DNA of 64,000 bases, taken from positions 124,001-188,000 of the forward strand of contig CAWUHX010000359.1 in the NCBI GenBank assembly GCA_963922205.1, given 5' to 3'. Positions 49,655 to 62,033 of this stretch are shown one piece after another. Under the pieces are notes generated by a model. That model ran no database searches. It was not told where the DNA came from and was given only the letters and a program-made list of their open reading frames with translations. The stretch comes from Romanomermis culicivorax (Eukaryota; Nematoda; Enoplea; Mermithida; Mermithidae). Position 1 is the stretch's first letter. Every line of letters begins with the position of its first letter. The position numbers and the translations under genes are program-made.

Positions 49655-49940
49655 AGGCCATTTTTTATAAAATGCTTCCAAATAGAAAAGTGACACAAAT
49701 CAGTACTGTCGTCAAAATCGTTTACGTAGAGCTCTTTCTGTAAAATTTTTTACTCGGAAAATTGTTAGAGGTTTAGCTCAGTGTGCTCACAAATTTCCAG
49801 TCCTATACGATACAGTGCTCACAAATTTCCAGTCCTATACGATACATTGTTCAACAGCAAATCGTGAAAATCTGAAATACTACTTGCTTTTCACTTTCAT
49901 TATTTAGAAGCATTTCAAGGAAAACAGATTATAAAAACAG
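49655..49940. mobile_element. Copy of the ~245-bp MITE with an internal duplication
   Basis: It runs from 'ctataggccattttttataa' to 'ggaaaacagattata' and is close to the copy at 19,395. A block of about 37 bp containing 'gtgctcacaaatttccagtc' is present twice in a row. Confidence 0.7.
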
Positions 49941-50489
49941 AGTGCCATTTTGTAAAGGTTTAAACTATGGATATTTTTTTCACTTGGCTTTGTTTGCGTG
50001 TTTCCTGTTAGCGAAATTGTCGTAGTCAGATTAGTTGTTGATTTTTTTTATAACGTGGCTGGTATTGTCAAATCCCGTAAAAATTTTGATAAATTTCTTC
50101 ACGATTCGAAATTGTATTGCAAGGTAAAACTTAGGGATGGAATTAGCATAAACTTTCAATTTAAGTTCGATTTTTAAATGCATTGTGCTGATTATTGCTT
50201 AAAAAGCTAATGTGGACTTTGGTCTAAGCTGAAAATTCTTTTCACACACCCTTGATTTCCTGATTTTTCTTTTTTATTCATAAAAACGCAAAAAAGTTCT
50301 GATGGGGATATGCTCGAGGTTCATAGTTTCTTTTATTGCACTATGACCCCTTCCAGAAAAATACACACACACACCATGTTTTCAATTCGCAATGATTGCC
50401 TGGAAAAAAATGTATAAAATTTAATCATTTTGTGGTATAATTATGTATTTCAACGTTCTACCTACCATCCTCGGATATCCTTCGTTTCT

Positions 50490-52010
50490 TTTCTAACGCC
50501 TGTGTCCCAATTGCGGCAACCTAATGTCGGTGTCCTATTGTCTTGCGTCCTAATGTCTGCGTCCTAATGTCTGCGTCCTAATGTCCTCGCGTCCTTATGT
50601 CTTGCGTCCTAATGTCCTTGCGTCCTTATGTCCTGCGTCCTAATGTCGTTGCGTTCTTATGTCCTGCGTCCTAATGTCTTCGCGTCCTAATATCTGGCGT
50701 CCTAATGTATCTGTGTCCTAATGTCTCTGCGTCCTAATGTCTCGCGTTCTAATGACGCGTCACGAAAAAACGTATAACTGCAGGTTTTTGGAAAACGATC
50801 GACTGTAAAGTACTACCGAACCAAACTGAACGGAAAGTTCCGTTTCGTTCTCTATTCTCATGCGAGCGATTAGGAATGACCCCCAAGTGAGCGGCTGCCA
50901 AGTGAGCGATTGCCATGTGAGCGATTCCCAATTGTCCAAATCCTCTAGCGAGCGAGATCCCAATGGAGTGAATTCCCAATTGGGCGGTTCTCAAATGAGT
51001 GATCAAGAACGTAATAACACTTTCCTCATATTTTCCTTCTTTATGTTATATTTTTCTTTGTATGTATTTTTTCTATCGTTTTCTCTGTGTGTTGCTTATG
51101 TTTTTGTTTATGTATGTTTTAACGTTTTCATCTTTTGTCTCCATTTTCTTTCATTTTCTTTTTTCTTGTCATCCACCTTTTTCTTTTTTGATCATGAAAC
51201 AATACATTACAAGTTGTCATTTTTAATAAGCATAGTCTCACGTATAATTCTTAGAAGTTCGGCATGGTCTATTTCCTATTTCGTTTTATTCTTGGTGATT
51301 TTTCACCATTCTTACTTATTTTTCATCTTTATTTTTTGATTTTATTTTCTCATCTTTTCTTCCTTTATTATCCAGCCCCTTTCTTCTTTTCGTTCTTTTT
51401 CACGCCATTTTTTCTTTCTTTCTTGCTGCTTTCTCTACGCTTTCCTACCTATTTTCCCTTGTTCTTAACGCCTTCATTTTTATTGACGTTTTCCTTCTCT
51501 TGATCTTTTGTTTCTTCTAACAATCTTTTGTTTTTGTTTTCATAAACATTTTCACACCTAGAACAATAAGAATTATGGAAGAATGTGGTTATTTAATATG
51601 ACAACTTGTAATGTCACCATAAGCTACAAAAGAAAAAAGCAGATGATGACAAAAGAGAAAATGAAAGAAGGCAGAGATAAAAGATCAAAACGTAAAAACA
51701 TACATAAACAAAAAGCTAAACAACACGCACGAAAAGGAAAAAAATGCATACAAAGAAAAAATAAGATAAAGGGAAATATGAAGAAATTATTACATTATTG
51801 ATCGCTCATTTGATAATCGTTCGATTGGGATCATACATTTGGGAATTCGCTCAATTGAGAATCTCGATACCGAGACAGTAGAGCGCGAGACAATAGAGCA
51901 CGGACATTAGAGCGCACGGACATAAGAGCGCCGGACCGTAGAGCGCAGGGACATTAGGGCGAGACATTAGAGCGCAGGACAATAGAGCACAGAATCATTC
52001 TATCAGAGCA
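50490..52010. mobile_element. Fold-back-like element with GCGTCCTAATGTCT words
   Basis: The left arm (50,497-50,755) has about 15 units of GCGTCCTAATGTC(T). The right arm (51,870-51,990) has the mirror, GACATTAGAGCGCA. It is the same family as 37,115-38,015. A second element is nested inside. Confidence 0.8.
50875..51868. mobile_element. Nested fold-back element with AAGTGAGCGATTGCC words
   Basis: The left arm (50,878-51,003) repeats CCAAGTGAGCGATTCCCAAT. The right arm (51,799-51,868) has GATCGCTCATTTG..TTGGGA, its mirror. Further in, 51,100-51,150 ('tgtttatgtatgttttaacg') is mirrored by 51,675-51,720. The centre is pyrimidine-rich on the plus strand, which opens long but meaningless reading frames. 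Confidence 0.7.
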
Positions 52011-52721
52011 AAATAAAAACGAGAATGAAATAATTTGAAAAATTACTATATTTCAGCTCAAAAATGCTGATTCAATTCTTCACATTTTTTCATGACGAGA
52101 ATTTCATGTGAATACATTTTTCCACTATGGCGTATTTTTTCTTTTTTGTTCCTTTTCTTTCTTTCATATTTCGCTTTATCACTTTTTTCGTCTTCTATTT
52201 TATATAACATTTCTCTATTTGTTTTCATTTTTTATTGTTTTCTCTCTTTTGCTCTTTTTATACCAAATTGTCACATTCTTGATCACTCTCTTATTACTCG
52301 TATTCTTTCTTTTTACATTTTTTACTCAGCTTACCCTGGGAATTCTTTCTGTCTGTCTTTGTAAAAACATTTTGTAAGTTGATGGTCGCTGGAATCGATG
52401 CTTAGAGAAGTCAGTACATAGATGGGGTATGCACATTTGTCACACAAAAGTTGCGAAAGAGACACAAAAATTGCAAATATTTGATCTCTGAACCATTGAA
52501 TCAAATTGTTTCATTTTGATATTTTTCAATTCATCTGGAATTTCTGACGCATTCAGGATAATATACACGGTTTACAGAAAAACTTGGTCAGCTTTCGAAA
52601 TAGAGCTGCTCTAATATTATTTTTGTACGTTCAAAAACAATTTAAAATTCCCGTTAGTAGTAATACATGCCCCTCCAGGGGGGTATGGTTAAGCATATAC
52701 ACGTGTTGAAGTATAGGAAAT

Positions 52722-53160
52722 GGGCGGAGCTACAGTAAGGAGAGGGGGGTTACTGTATGGGGCGGAGCTACAGTGGGCGGAGCAACAGTGGGCGGAGCTA
52801 CAATAGGGTGGATAGGTTACTGTATGGGGGCAGAGCTACAGTGGGTGGAGCTATAGTAGTGTGTTACGCAATGCTTACGTAACTACAGTAGGGTGTTATG
52901 CAATGCTTACACAGCTACAGTAGGGTGTTATGCAATGCTTACATAACTACAGTAGGGTGTTATGCAATGCTTACCTAACTACAGTAGGGTGTTACGCAAT
53001 GCTTACATAAATATAGTAGGGGGTTATGCAAGGCGCACGTAACTATGGTAGGGTGTCATGTTGTAACTACAGTAGGGTGTTATGCAATCCCATTACAGTA
53101 TGGTATTATTATGCAATCTTACATGTAACTACAGTAAGGTGTTAAGCAATCACATGTGTA
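52722..53160. repeat. Two adjoining minisatellites
   Basis: 52,722-52,855 holds repeats of GGGCGGAGCTACAGT. 52,855-53,155 has six to seven 32-bp units of the form GTAGGGTGTTATGCAATGCT, the outer ones degenerate. Confidence 0.85.
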
Positions 53161-53334
53161 ACAGCTGAGAATATCCATATTTTTTGTGTACACCCTGTAA
53201 TATGTCATTGTTCGTCAATTTGTAGGGTGCATGGTTGAGCATACAGGTTCAAACCTGTTTCGAGTTACCCTAATAGTTGGGTTATGGTAATAGTTGTGTT
53301 ACTGTAGATCATAAGAGGAGAGGTTCACTATACA

Positions 53335-54195
53335 TTGTATGGAAAAACAAAAATTGATATGCAAGTGGTGTACAAAGGTGAAAAAATAAGGTAAAAACGA
53401 AAGCTGATTTAGAACAGAAAAATGGATGCACAATATGCATGTACTGTACAAAAAGGTGAACCAGAAACAAAAATCGATCTGGAAAAAACTGGACCACACC
53501 ATGTATATAGTGTACAAAGGTGAAAGGTAAGGCAAAAAATGAAAATCGATCTAGGAGAAAAAAAAATGGACATACAATATGCATGTAGTGTATAGACGTA
53601 AGACGTTTTCAGGGTTAGTGTGGGTTACATACAAACGAAAATCGATCTGGCAGAAAAAGTGGACATACAATTTGCATATAGTGTACAAAAGTAAGAAAAG
53701 GTAAGTAAAAATGAAAATCGATCTGGAGGAAAAGGGGACATACAATGTGCATAGTGTACAAAAGGCAAAAAAAAATGTGTAGAAAAACATTATTGATCTA
53801 AAGAGATCATGTAATGGACTAAAGAAATAGAGCATGCATACTGTGCTTAGATAAAATTATGTCTGCAAAAAGAAAGGTCTACAGAAATAATATTGACCTT
53901 GAAACATACAGGAACAGGTAAAATGCATAGAAAGGGACACACCTCGTAATAGGTAGTGCTTTTTACAGAAAAATGTTTGATTCTGCAGGTTGGCAGTTTT
54001 CCAAAACAATCATGAAAGAGGGTGAGCCACTAAAGCTCTACAGTGTGCATGTAATGGACAGAGGCAAAAAAACGTTTTGAGGAGGATTGTAAATTGGGTA
54101 AAACAAAAATTGATACAGAAAAAGTGGACTTACAGAGTGCATATGCTATACAAAGGCAAAAAAAAGGTAGGGTGAAAAATACCAAAATCAATCTG
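53335..54195. repeat. Irregular 60-100-bp tandem repeat
   Basis: Units containing AAAATCGATCTGG, then GGACATACAATATGCAT and TAGTGTACAAAAGG, recur at about 53,346, 53,398, 53,468, 53,540, 53,639, 53,718 and 54,105. The minus strand reads as repeated hydrophobic peptides, a by-product of the repeat. Confidence 0.75.
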
Positions 54196-54753
54196 GAAGA
54201 AAAAGTGAGCAAAGCAAAGCATAGAGAAAGGACATGTAGAAAATGTTATAGATTTGAAAGAGAGCATGTTACAGACAAAGGAAAAAGAGCACTCTTAGTG
54301 GACATAAAGAGAAGACCTGCAGAAAAACGTTATTGATCTAAAAACTGGACAAGTAGCCAGCAGGGAAAAGAGCACCTGTACTTGACAATGGAAATTCATT
54401 GCTGAATGACTTTTCAAAAATCCAATACATTGGTTTGTTTTTATTACAAAATAATCTTATCTACTTTGTGGCTGAGGACTACTGTAAGTTGCCTAGAAGA
54501 GGGAATGAACATTAGGAGGTGATGTGTGAAAAAAAATTGATCAGTAGAGAATATGAAGTGGACAAAGAAGTTCTACGTTTTGAATTTATTTATGAAAAAA
54601 TTACATATGTACTAATGATATACAAACATTCTATGATGTCCATCCATAAGGATATGTACAAAAATTGGTTTTCAAAATACGCTTATCATACACAATTCTA
54701 AATGTTTTTAATGTTTCTCTGGTCACAACTTTTCGATCTTGCTGGCGTTCAAT

Positions 54754-57700
54754 TCATGGGCTACGTACATTTACTCCTTCTTGTCCATTATTTTTTACAA
54801 AAGCAAAAACCAGTCGTCGTAGTGAATCAAAATTCACTTTTCTCATTGCATCTGATGACAGAGTAATCCCACAAACCTTGATAACATGATGGTATTGTTC
54901 AGTAGATGGACTGTACACTTTGTAAGCATAATTCTTTGGACCTCCACTGACGAATTCCATAATGTACGATCCAGGACCATATTCACGTAATTCATCTGTC
55001 ATTTCACCCAGACACCAACCTGTCGGTACTTGATATTGTTGCTTGTCCATTGTTGACAAGTAAATAATACTGTCAGTATCAAAATACAATACTCGACTTT
55101 TTAATCGATCAATGTAAGAATATAACTTCAGTCGAGCCTGAGCTGTCGTATAAGCTGCAATAATGGTGTTAGTATTCCCCATGACTTCAGCAAAATCGTC
55201 ATGCTGGTAGTAGGTCAATGATATCATCAAATCGTTTATCATATTTATTGCTTTGACAATATTGGATGGTTCAATAGCCAGCTCGAAAAATTCTTTAGGG
55301 TTGTTTAGAATAACAGTCTTATCCATGTTGTTTCGTTGGCCAAACCGAAAAAACATAAAATAAATAAAATAAATACAAAATTATTATGCAAAACTACCTT
55401 TCCCCAGAATGAATTTAACATTAATTTAGCTAAAGTTCTCTTTCCAGGATTTTTTTCAATTTTCGAAGGATCCAATGAAATATTCTCTCAGTGGTAGACT
55501 TCCATTTCGTATTCCCATTTTTGCTCATCCGTCTGAGCTCTAGTAGGGTAACCTTCACTCTCCTACAAAAATTACAATCCAATTCTGTCACATTTACATT
55601 ATATAAAACTTACTAGTTTCATTTTCATAAAAGTGTTGACGTATTGAGTGAATAAACCACCATCAGGGTTTTTGGTTGGATGATATTGTTCAATATTATC
55701 ATAATGCCAAACTTCAAAAATCTTGAGTATCTAAAACAAAAATAATAATATATACATAGGAAAGGTGAATCATCACAGTAACAATATACCTTATATCCTT
55801 TCTCTAGTGCTTTGTATAATTCTATTGTAACCCATGTACCATCTAATGCCCGATCTTGGTCATTATGCTTGCATGTGGTCTTTTGTGAATCATGGGTGCA
55901 AGTTTTGCATAAAGGGAACAGCAATTTACCACCATGTCGATATGGTAGAACAGGATGTAAGAGTTTGCCAGGTGGTAAAACTGTACATTTGATCAACCCC
56001 TCATAAGGTTGAGAAGTTGCGCTGACCTCTTCAAAGCCTTCAGTCAGGATTTTTGCATGACCTGTGGGATATTTCCCATATTTGTTGATGAATGGGTACA
56101 AGCTGCAGACATCCACATGATTGATCTTTTCTGTAGGTGTTCCATCTTCATTGTACTTAACTTTGTGATACAATTTTACAGCATTCGTCCGCCCTCCAAA
56201 GAAAGCTGAAAAAAACTAATTGCAGATTTTATAAAAATAATACTCAAATTATTTACCATCACGAGGGTTGATTGGTTCAATCAATTCAATCCTGTTAAAA
56301 AATTCCTTCATTTCTGGATTGCTGTGCAATTGTTTAAGTAAATCGCATTCCCACATTTCGACCACAGTATACCCTTGAGTTTCGAGCTCCATTTTTCGTT
56401 TGAAAGTACGCTCATAAGCATCTGAGGCTTTTGTGAACCCATCGGCAGTCACTCGATGCCTATCTTTCATGCATTTTGGACACCCATGCCAGTAACATCC
56501 ATTAAATTCATATATTGTTTTGCCTATAACATCACCATATATATTTTAAAATATTTAAGATTAAGCATCATACCTGAAACTCCATCAACCTTGTATTGAC
56601 TAATATGGACCTCACCACCATTGAGTTTATGGCGGATGTATAAATTGTCATGGCTATGTGAGTACCATTTCAACCACTTAAGAGCTATTATCGATTGTCT
56701 CTCACTTTTTCCATAACCCTTGTATGGTATGATGCCTATGGTATCTGGTTTGAGGAAAAGACGACGGAAAACCAAGTTGCAGGCACTAGCAATGGTCATT
56801 GATTTTTCAAATGGATCAACATTGGTTTCTTCCATAAAAATATCCCGAAATTTCATGCAGCATTGTGGTAAAACTTGCACATCACTACGACAGTAATTGA
56901 GTAGCTCATTGTCAAAATTAAATTGACATCCCTAAAAAATGACTCAACTCTAAATGCAAAAAATTTATACTTTTTTACAAAACTTACTGCTTCAATCTTT
57001 CCATTATACCATTCCAAAAACATAGCACAAGCAGTAGGTTTCATAGCATTGTAACCATACATGTCTGGCGAAGGATAGGGTCCGATATATCCATAATTTT
57101 CTTTTCTGTTGAAGAAATGGGGGAAATATCCCTTGCATAATTCATTGACCCCAAAAGTTTTCAGTAAAGACGCCAAAGGCATTGGAAGAAAGTTCAAAGA
57201 ATCAATAAACTTTATTGATCCAATTTTGATGCACATCAATTCCAATCCTGAAAGGATATATTTCTATGTAGAAATAAGAAACAAAATATTTGACCCTTTT
57301 ACCTTTATTGACAATGTCAACTTTGTGATGGTCTTTACGATGCAAGAATTGCATGATGAATTGACCATCAAAGCCTCGAGAGTTGTGGGCAATGGCTGTA
57401 ATATTTTTCATACCTTTACCAAAAAGGTATGCACAAAAATCATCCAAACAATTGGAGCCTTTGAAAATTTGTTCACGATCACCACAAAAGTTGCAGTGAT
57501 TAATGTTACTATGGTAGCACTGGTCACAAACTGTGTGTGAAACACACAAGTTTGGCTCATGCTCGACAATATCCCCTTGGTCTGTTTGTCGCAAAATTTT
57601 TTCCTGTGTTGTCTCGAAATCATAAAAAACAAAGCGAGTTGGTAGTTCCAGTTTATCCATAGATGACTTATCTTCTGATACATCATTATTCGCGACCTCC

Positions 57701-59299
57701 ATTTCATTTTCCTCGTTCACTTCTGGCTGCATGTAACACTGATGCTCTGAAAATAAAAATTGTCATTCTTTGAAATTTGATTTTTATCAACTAATCAATA
57801 ATTAATTACATACCTTTTTTCAAGACTTCTTTTTTGCACACTTTGCATTCAAAGTAGCCACACTTGTGCTCTTTTAAGTGAGCTCTCTGACACAGTATGT
57901 CACACTTTTCACACGCTTTAATGCGATCGCAAATAGATGTCCCTGTTTTCTGAGGCTTCGAGTTGTTTTCCCCTTTTGGTGCAAATAATTTCTTATGGCG
58001 ATTGAAGCAATCATCACTCTTGAAATATTGATTACAATCCTTGCATTTTCGGCCATAAAACTGTGAGCAAGGTGGGCTGTTATAACATAGAGGGCAAATG
58101 TTCTTGCAGCGATGGTTCCCTTTATTGCTGTATGCTACTTCGCAATGAGGACAAAAGTAGCTGCGGTCAAAAAAAGCTGGCATTTTTGTAATGACTGAGT
58201 AGTGATTGTTGTGGTGTAAATATTCAAGATGTAGGTTGAGTAGGACCTTAAAAATTAAATCTCTACATTATACTATGATGTAAAATGTGAAAAACTTACC
58301 CTTATATAACAAATCTTTATATCGGTCTTTACTGAACACTTTGATTTGGTAGCCTGGCATAATGGCCTGAAATTTTGGCCACTCATTGAATCCACATGGC
58401 CCTTGATGGTTAGTTAACCCTGCTTGGATCATCAATTCTTTGGATACCCTTGTTTGCAGTAGATGTTTTTTCTTGTCAGATTTTCGAATATTTTCCCATT
58501 TGTGCAAGGGGTTTGAATCATCTTTATGGACATATGCTCTAGCAACAGCTAGAGCTCGAGCAAAGCATAAATCATCAGTGTTGTTGATTTGAATAATGCA
58601 CTGCTTTTTCTCTAGAAAGTCATTATGCATCATGTACTGATGTGCATTGTGAAGACCTTAAAAGTTTTACAAGATTGCAAAAACAAAAACAAGAAAATAC
58701 ACAAATATACCTGATCCCTGAGGTGGTGTTACAGTAACCAAACGAATAGATGCCTCTCGATTATCAATTTGGATCTGCTCATTGGACTGCAGAACAGCAT
58801 TGATGGTGTTCAGGACCAAATCGCTAGTCAAAGCATGCTTGGGTCGAAATGGTATCAAGATTTGTCCACTCTTAAGGTCTGGATGACCAAATGAAAACCC
58901 CATTAAAGCATTTTCATCCACACCATTTGATACACGGTCAATAATTCGCTGGAATATAGGCACCATTTGCTCATTCAAATTATTCAACTGGTTTAAATTT
59001 CTGAACTGTAAGGAGTAATTAGGTCCTTCGGTATTGAATCGACGAACACTGACAATATTGGGTTGGGATAATTCGAAAAATTGATCAGGATCAAGACCAT
59101 CTTCTTGCTGGCTAACACCTTCCTGAATGTCCTGATTATCTGGCTCACTGTAGTTGTCTGTTTCATTTTCAATATCTGAATAATCACTTTCATTTGACCT
59201 GATGTTCTCATCAACCATTGAGTGCTCTTCATCAGAGTTAATGTATTCATAAACTGGCCCTTCTTCATCAGAGCTAATATCTTCATCGATTGGATTCAT
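54754..59299 (-). CDS. Polinton-type protein-primed DNA polymerase B (fossil)
   Basis: Blocks of coding sequence on the minus strand are separated by short AT-rich gaps, several with GT...AG ends. In order: an acidic N-terminus; the Polinton-type N-terminal domain (LQSNEQIQID, VTPPQGSG) and IQINNTDDLCFARALAVARA; a Cys/His-rich zinc-binding region (FCPHCEVAYSNKGNHRC and others); an exonuclease block (FVFYDFETTQE, AHNSRGFDGQF); and the polymerase with motif A (VDVCSLYPFINKYGKYP), motif B (LAKLMLNSFWGK) and motif C (YFDTDSIIYL). This enzyme copies the element's linear DNA. No integrase, protease, packaging ATPase or capsid gene was recognised nearby, so this is a partial or reduced element. It seems to have about one or two breaks besides the introns. 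Confidence 0.88.
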
Positions 59300-59871
59300 T
59301 GTTGTATGAACTAAAACATGGAGTAGTTCAGATTCAGATTTTTTGTTTTCAAAATAATTTTGATTACTAGTGGAGTTGATAGTATTTGCTTATGGTGGAT
59401 AATTAAGACATATGATTTCTATGAGCTGTAAACTATTAAGGAGTAACTACACAAAACGACTGTATAGCAAAGTAACAAAAGCATAAGACTGAACAAAATA
59501 CTGCAAGACACTATGATCACCTTTATTGGGCAACAGCAAAATGCTAGAATGTTCTAGAAGGATTGACTCAGGTCACCTGCCTACTGAGAATGGGATTCAT
59601 GTTGACATGTTGTATAAGCACGAACAGAATGTACCATATCACTTATTGCTTTACATATAAAGAATGCCAAAAATGGGGATTCATTAAATTACAGTTAATA
59701 CACTTTTTGGAGGTAAGCCAAAATTTTGAATCTTTTTTTTACTAACTAATTGCGCAATCTTTTCCTTCTGGATATGTCTGCATCTGGTCATTCTTGTCAT
59801 TATCCAAATTTTTGCTACGATTGAACGGTTGTGTTTTATAAGTCTCTCTCTCTCTCTCTCGTCTTTCAAAA
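59300..59871. promoter_or_regulatory. Shared upstream region of two divergent Polinton-type genes
   Basis: This 572-bp AT-rich gap separates the polymerase gene (leftward) from the small gene at 59,872 (rightward). Just before the latter is TTTTATAAG, then a CT-repeat run (about 59,843-59,862) and the ATG. That order would suit a TATA box and a pyrimidine initiator. Promoter function is inferred. Confidence 0.45.
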
Positions 59872-60336
59872 ATGGATCAGTATTTGAATGGAAAAATGAA
59901 ATGTTGTGATGACCATCAAGAAGGCAACCATGTTAATGTTAAGTCAATTGATCAATACTATGAACTGGATGAGCCAAAAATTGTTCACTCAAAGAAATTT
60001 CGAACGTATTGGAAACATTACGGAATTCGCTTCATAAATTTTAATGATGTGGTTGAGCCGAAACAAAAGATTCATGAAATTATTGGACACATAATTGACC
60101 AGTTTCTCGAAAAAATTCCGACTGACTCGATTATTGGTGCAGAATTTTTACATCCACGTATTGATGCACCCCTTTCCACAATATTAGGCTTCAATGGGTA
60201 TACCATAAAAGAACAAATGGTGTTTGAAATTCGAAAAGCCTTGACAAAGATTGGAGTAGATGACTTTACTAGAGACAAGGGAACAATAAGCTTCACAGTA
60301 ATTGTGAACCCTCATGTTGGTGAATATCAAATATGA
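59872..60336 (+). CDS. Stand-alone copy of the Polinton polymerase N-terminal domain, 154 aa
   Basis: This single-exon frame is uninterrupted and starts MDQYLNGKMK. Residues about 25-150 align along their length with the N-terminal domain encoded in the polymerase gene next door: SIDQYYELDEPKIV against DPDQFFELSQPNIV; a shared bulky-aromatic 'F..FN' block; IIGHIIDQFLEKIPTDSIIG against FQRIIDRVSNGVDENALMG; HPRIDAPLSTILGF against HPDLKSGQILIPF; and a final ..TVIVNP against ..LVTVTP. It lacks the acidic head and all enzyme parts. AATAAA lies about 110 bases past the stop. Its role is unknown. It could partner or regulate the polymerase, or be a diverged duplicate. Confidence 0.75.
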   Translation: MDQYLNGKMKCCDDHQEGNHVNVKSIDQYYELDEPKIVHSKKFRTYWKHYGIRFINFNDVVEPKQKIHEIIGHIIDQFLEKIPTDSIIGAEFLHPRIDAPLSTILGFNGYTIKEQMVFEIRKALTKIGVDDFTRDKGTISFTVIVNPHVGEYQI

Positions 60337-60931
60337 ACTTTATGATAATCAATTTTGAATTTTGGAATACATTTTTCATTTTTGTCAATACTTGCATGTT
60401 TTATACTTGTCATTTTTAAATCATGTATACTTTTTATATAATGATAGAATAAAAACAAAAACAAAAATTTTTTTTTGAATTTCTGAATTTTGTTCAAAGG
60501 CATTAAGATTGGTATGAAAATGTTATGTTTATATCTCTGCTTAGATTTGAGGATGTCAGCAATATAACTCAAGTCCTATTGGCTTGTACTCAATCGACTA
60601 CTGTAGGTCACTCAAAGGAGCTTCCTATTAGTAATCAACTAAACACAGTGCAACAGTCCTTAAGCAGAAATAAACACAACCTTCAGTCACTAATAAGCAA
60701 CTGGGAACTCTAACTCATGCAATCGAAGGGCACTCAGGGTCTCCCCAGATGCCTCCCAAAGGTTTACACAAATACACAAAACTCACTATAATAATATCCA
60801 AAGGACTTGGGCTTTACCTTGGCTTGGCTCCTGTGTAATGCGGCTCCCTCCTTCCGCTTAATGCGCAAGTAATGATAATATAAATAATAAATAATAATAT
60901 AACTAATAATATGCAAATCTGGGTGTCGGGC
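60337..60931. other. Gene-free stretch
   Basis: It contains the poly(A) signal of the small gene (near 60,449), poly-A/T runs and an 'ataataaataataatata' patch at 60,878-60,910. No gene is seen. Confidence 0.5.
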
Positions 60932-61124
60932 TGTTGACGTCGCCTTTATTGGGCGAAACAGAACAATACAATTTATAACGAACGCGACTCGCCCACGAGA
61001 CACCAAAATTGTGAAAGTAAACACGAATGCATGTTTTCTTCCTTTTTGGTGGAATGGTAACTTCGTCGATTCACCAATTTTGCATAGATGTGGGATTGCT
61101 ACTGCCGTAAGCACATCCCCAACA
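60932..61124 (-). repeat. Putative short 3' LTR of the right-edge fossil element
   Basis: 193 bp bounded by TGTTG and CAACA. Read on the minus strand it contains TTATAAATTG and, about 30 bases on, CCCAATAAAGG (TATA-like and poly(A) signals). It is preceded by the purine tract GGCCCGAGGGA. Its partner would lie beyond 64,000, so it is unconfirmed. Confidence 0.45.
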
Positions 61125-61232
61125 TCCCTCGGGCCTTGAAACTGACCAATGGGAGGTGAAGAAGGAAACTGTGAGAAGGACTTTTACCTTTTACGGTGTG
61201 ACCTACTACTGGATCCCAACTTAATAAAAAGA

Positions 61233-61310
61233 TTATGATCCGACCCCGAAGGGTGTACGGGTCATAATCGTCCTGACCTGACCCCGAAGGCTGTACGGGT
61301 CAAGACCACC
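61233..61310. repeat. Direct repeat, two units
   Basis: GACCCCGAAGGGTGTACGGG (61,240) recurs as GACCCCGAAGGCTGTACGGG about 42 bases later. The surrounding sequence to 61,560 is GC-richer than its neighbours and may be the 3' end of the fossil's coding part. Confidence 0.5.
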
Positions 61311-62033
61311 TCCAACGTCAAGTCTTTTTACAAGGTTACCCAGGTCTGTCCACTGAGATGCCCCGGCACGATCGATCACTGATCCAGCACCTGACGGATC
61401 GACGACTCTGCGTCGGCTTGACTTTTCCCTGGCTTCGCCAGCGTGCCTTGAGGCTCCTAGGTACCTTCCTCCACAGTCGATCGTTTCGTCCCATTGAGTG
61501 ATGTGGAGTGTCTTTGGTAGCAGCATCCTAATCCTTGCAGTAATCAGCTACTTTCGTCCGCTCCATCGCCCTTTCGGTTCGCCGTCGATTTTTCGTACGA
61601 AAAATTTAAAATACGATATGATGAACAAGTATTTACAAAACTAGTAGGGCGAAAAAATATTGAGCAAAAATTTTAAAATACGAGGCACAAATGACAAAAA
61701 TAATTTACAAGGCACCGAAAAAACGACAAGAAAAAATATACGAGGCAAACAATGACGAGATTGAAATATGAGAAAAAATAATAACAAATGCAAGATAAGT
61801 GAAAGAAATATTAAACCAAAAATGTGGACTCAAGCGATGAGCTTGACCAAAAATGAGATTTTTTGAAAGGCAACAACACAACCAAAAGTTTAAATAATAT
61901 TTTTGTATTTTGTGTTTTATAATGTTTTTGGATTTTTGTGATTTTTTATGTTTTTGTATTTTTTGTATTTTTTGAATAAATGGAATAAAATCAAGAATGG
62001 AGGATTTTTGACCAAGATTTTGGCGGCTAAAAT

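Noticed and set aside
50860-51503. Long plus-strand frames rich in Phe, Ser and Leu
   Set aside because: They come from a pyrimidine-rich core of a nested fold-back element. The peptides are low-complexity and frames overlap freely.
53299-53835. Minus-strand frames with repeated hydrophobic peptides resembling a membrane protein
   Set aside because: They follow the tandem repeat unit in several frames at once, so they are shadows of the repeat.
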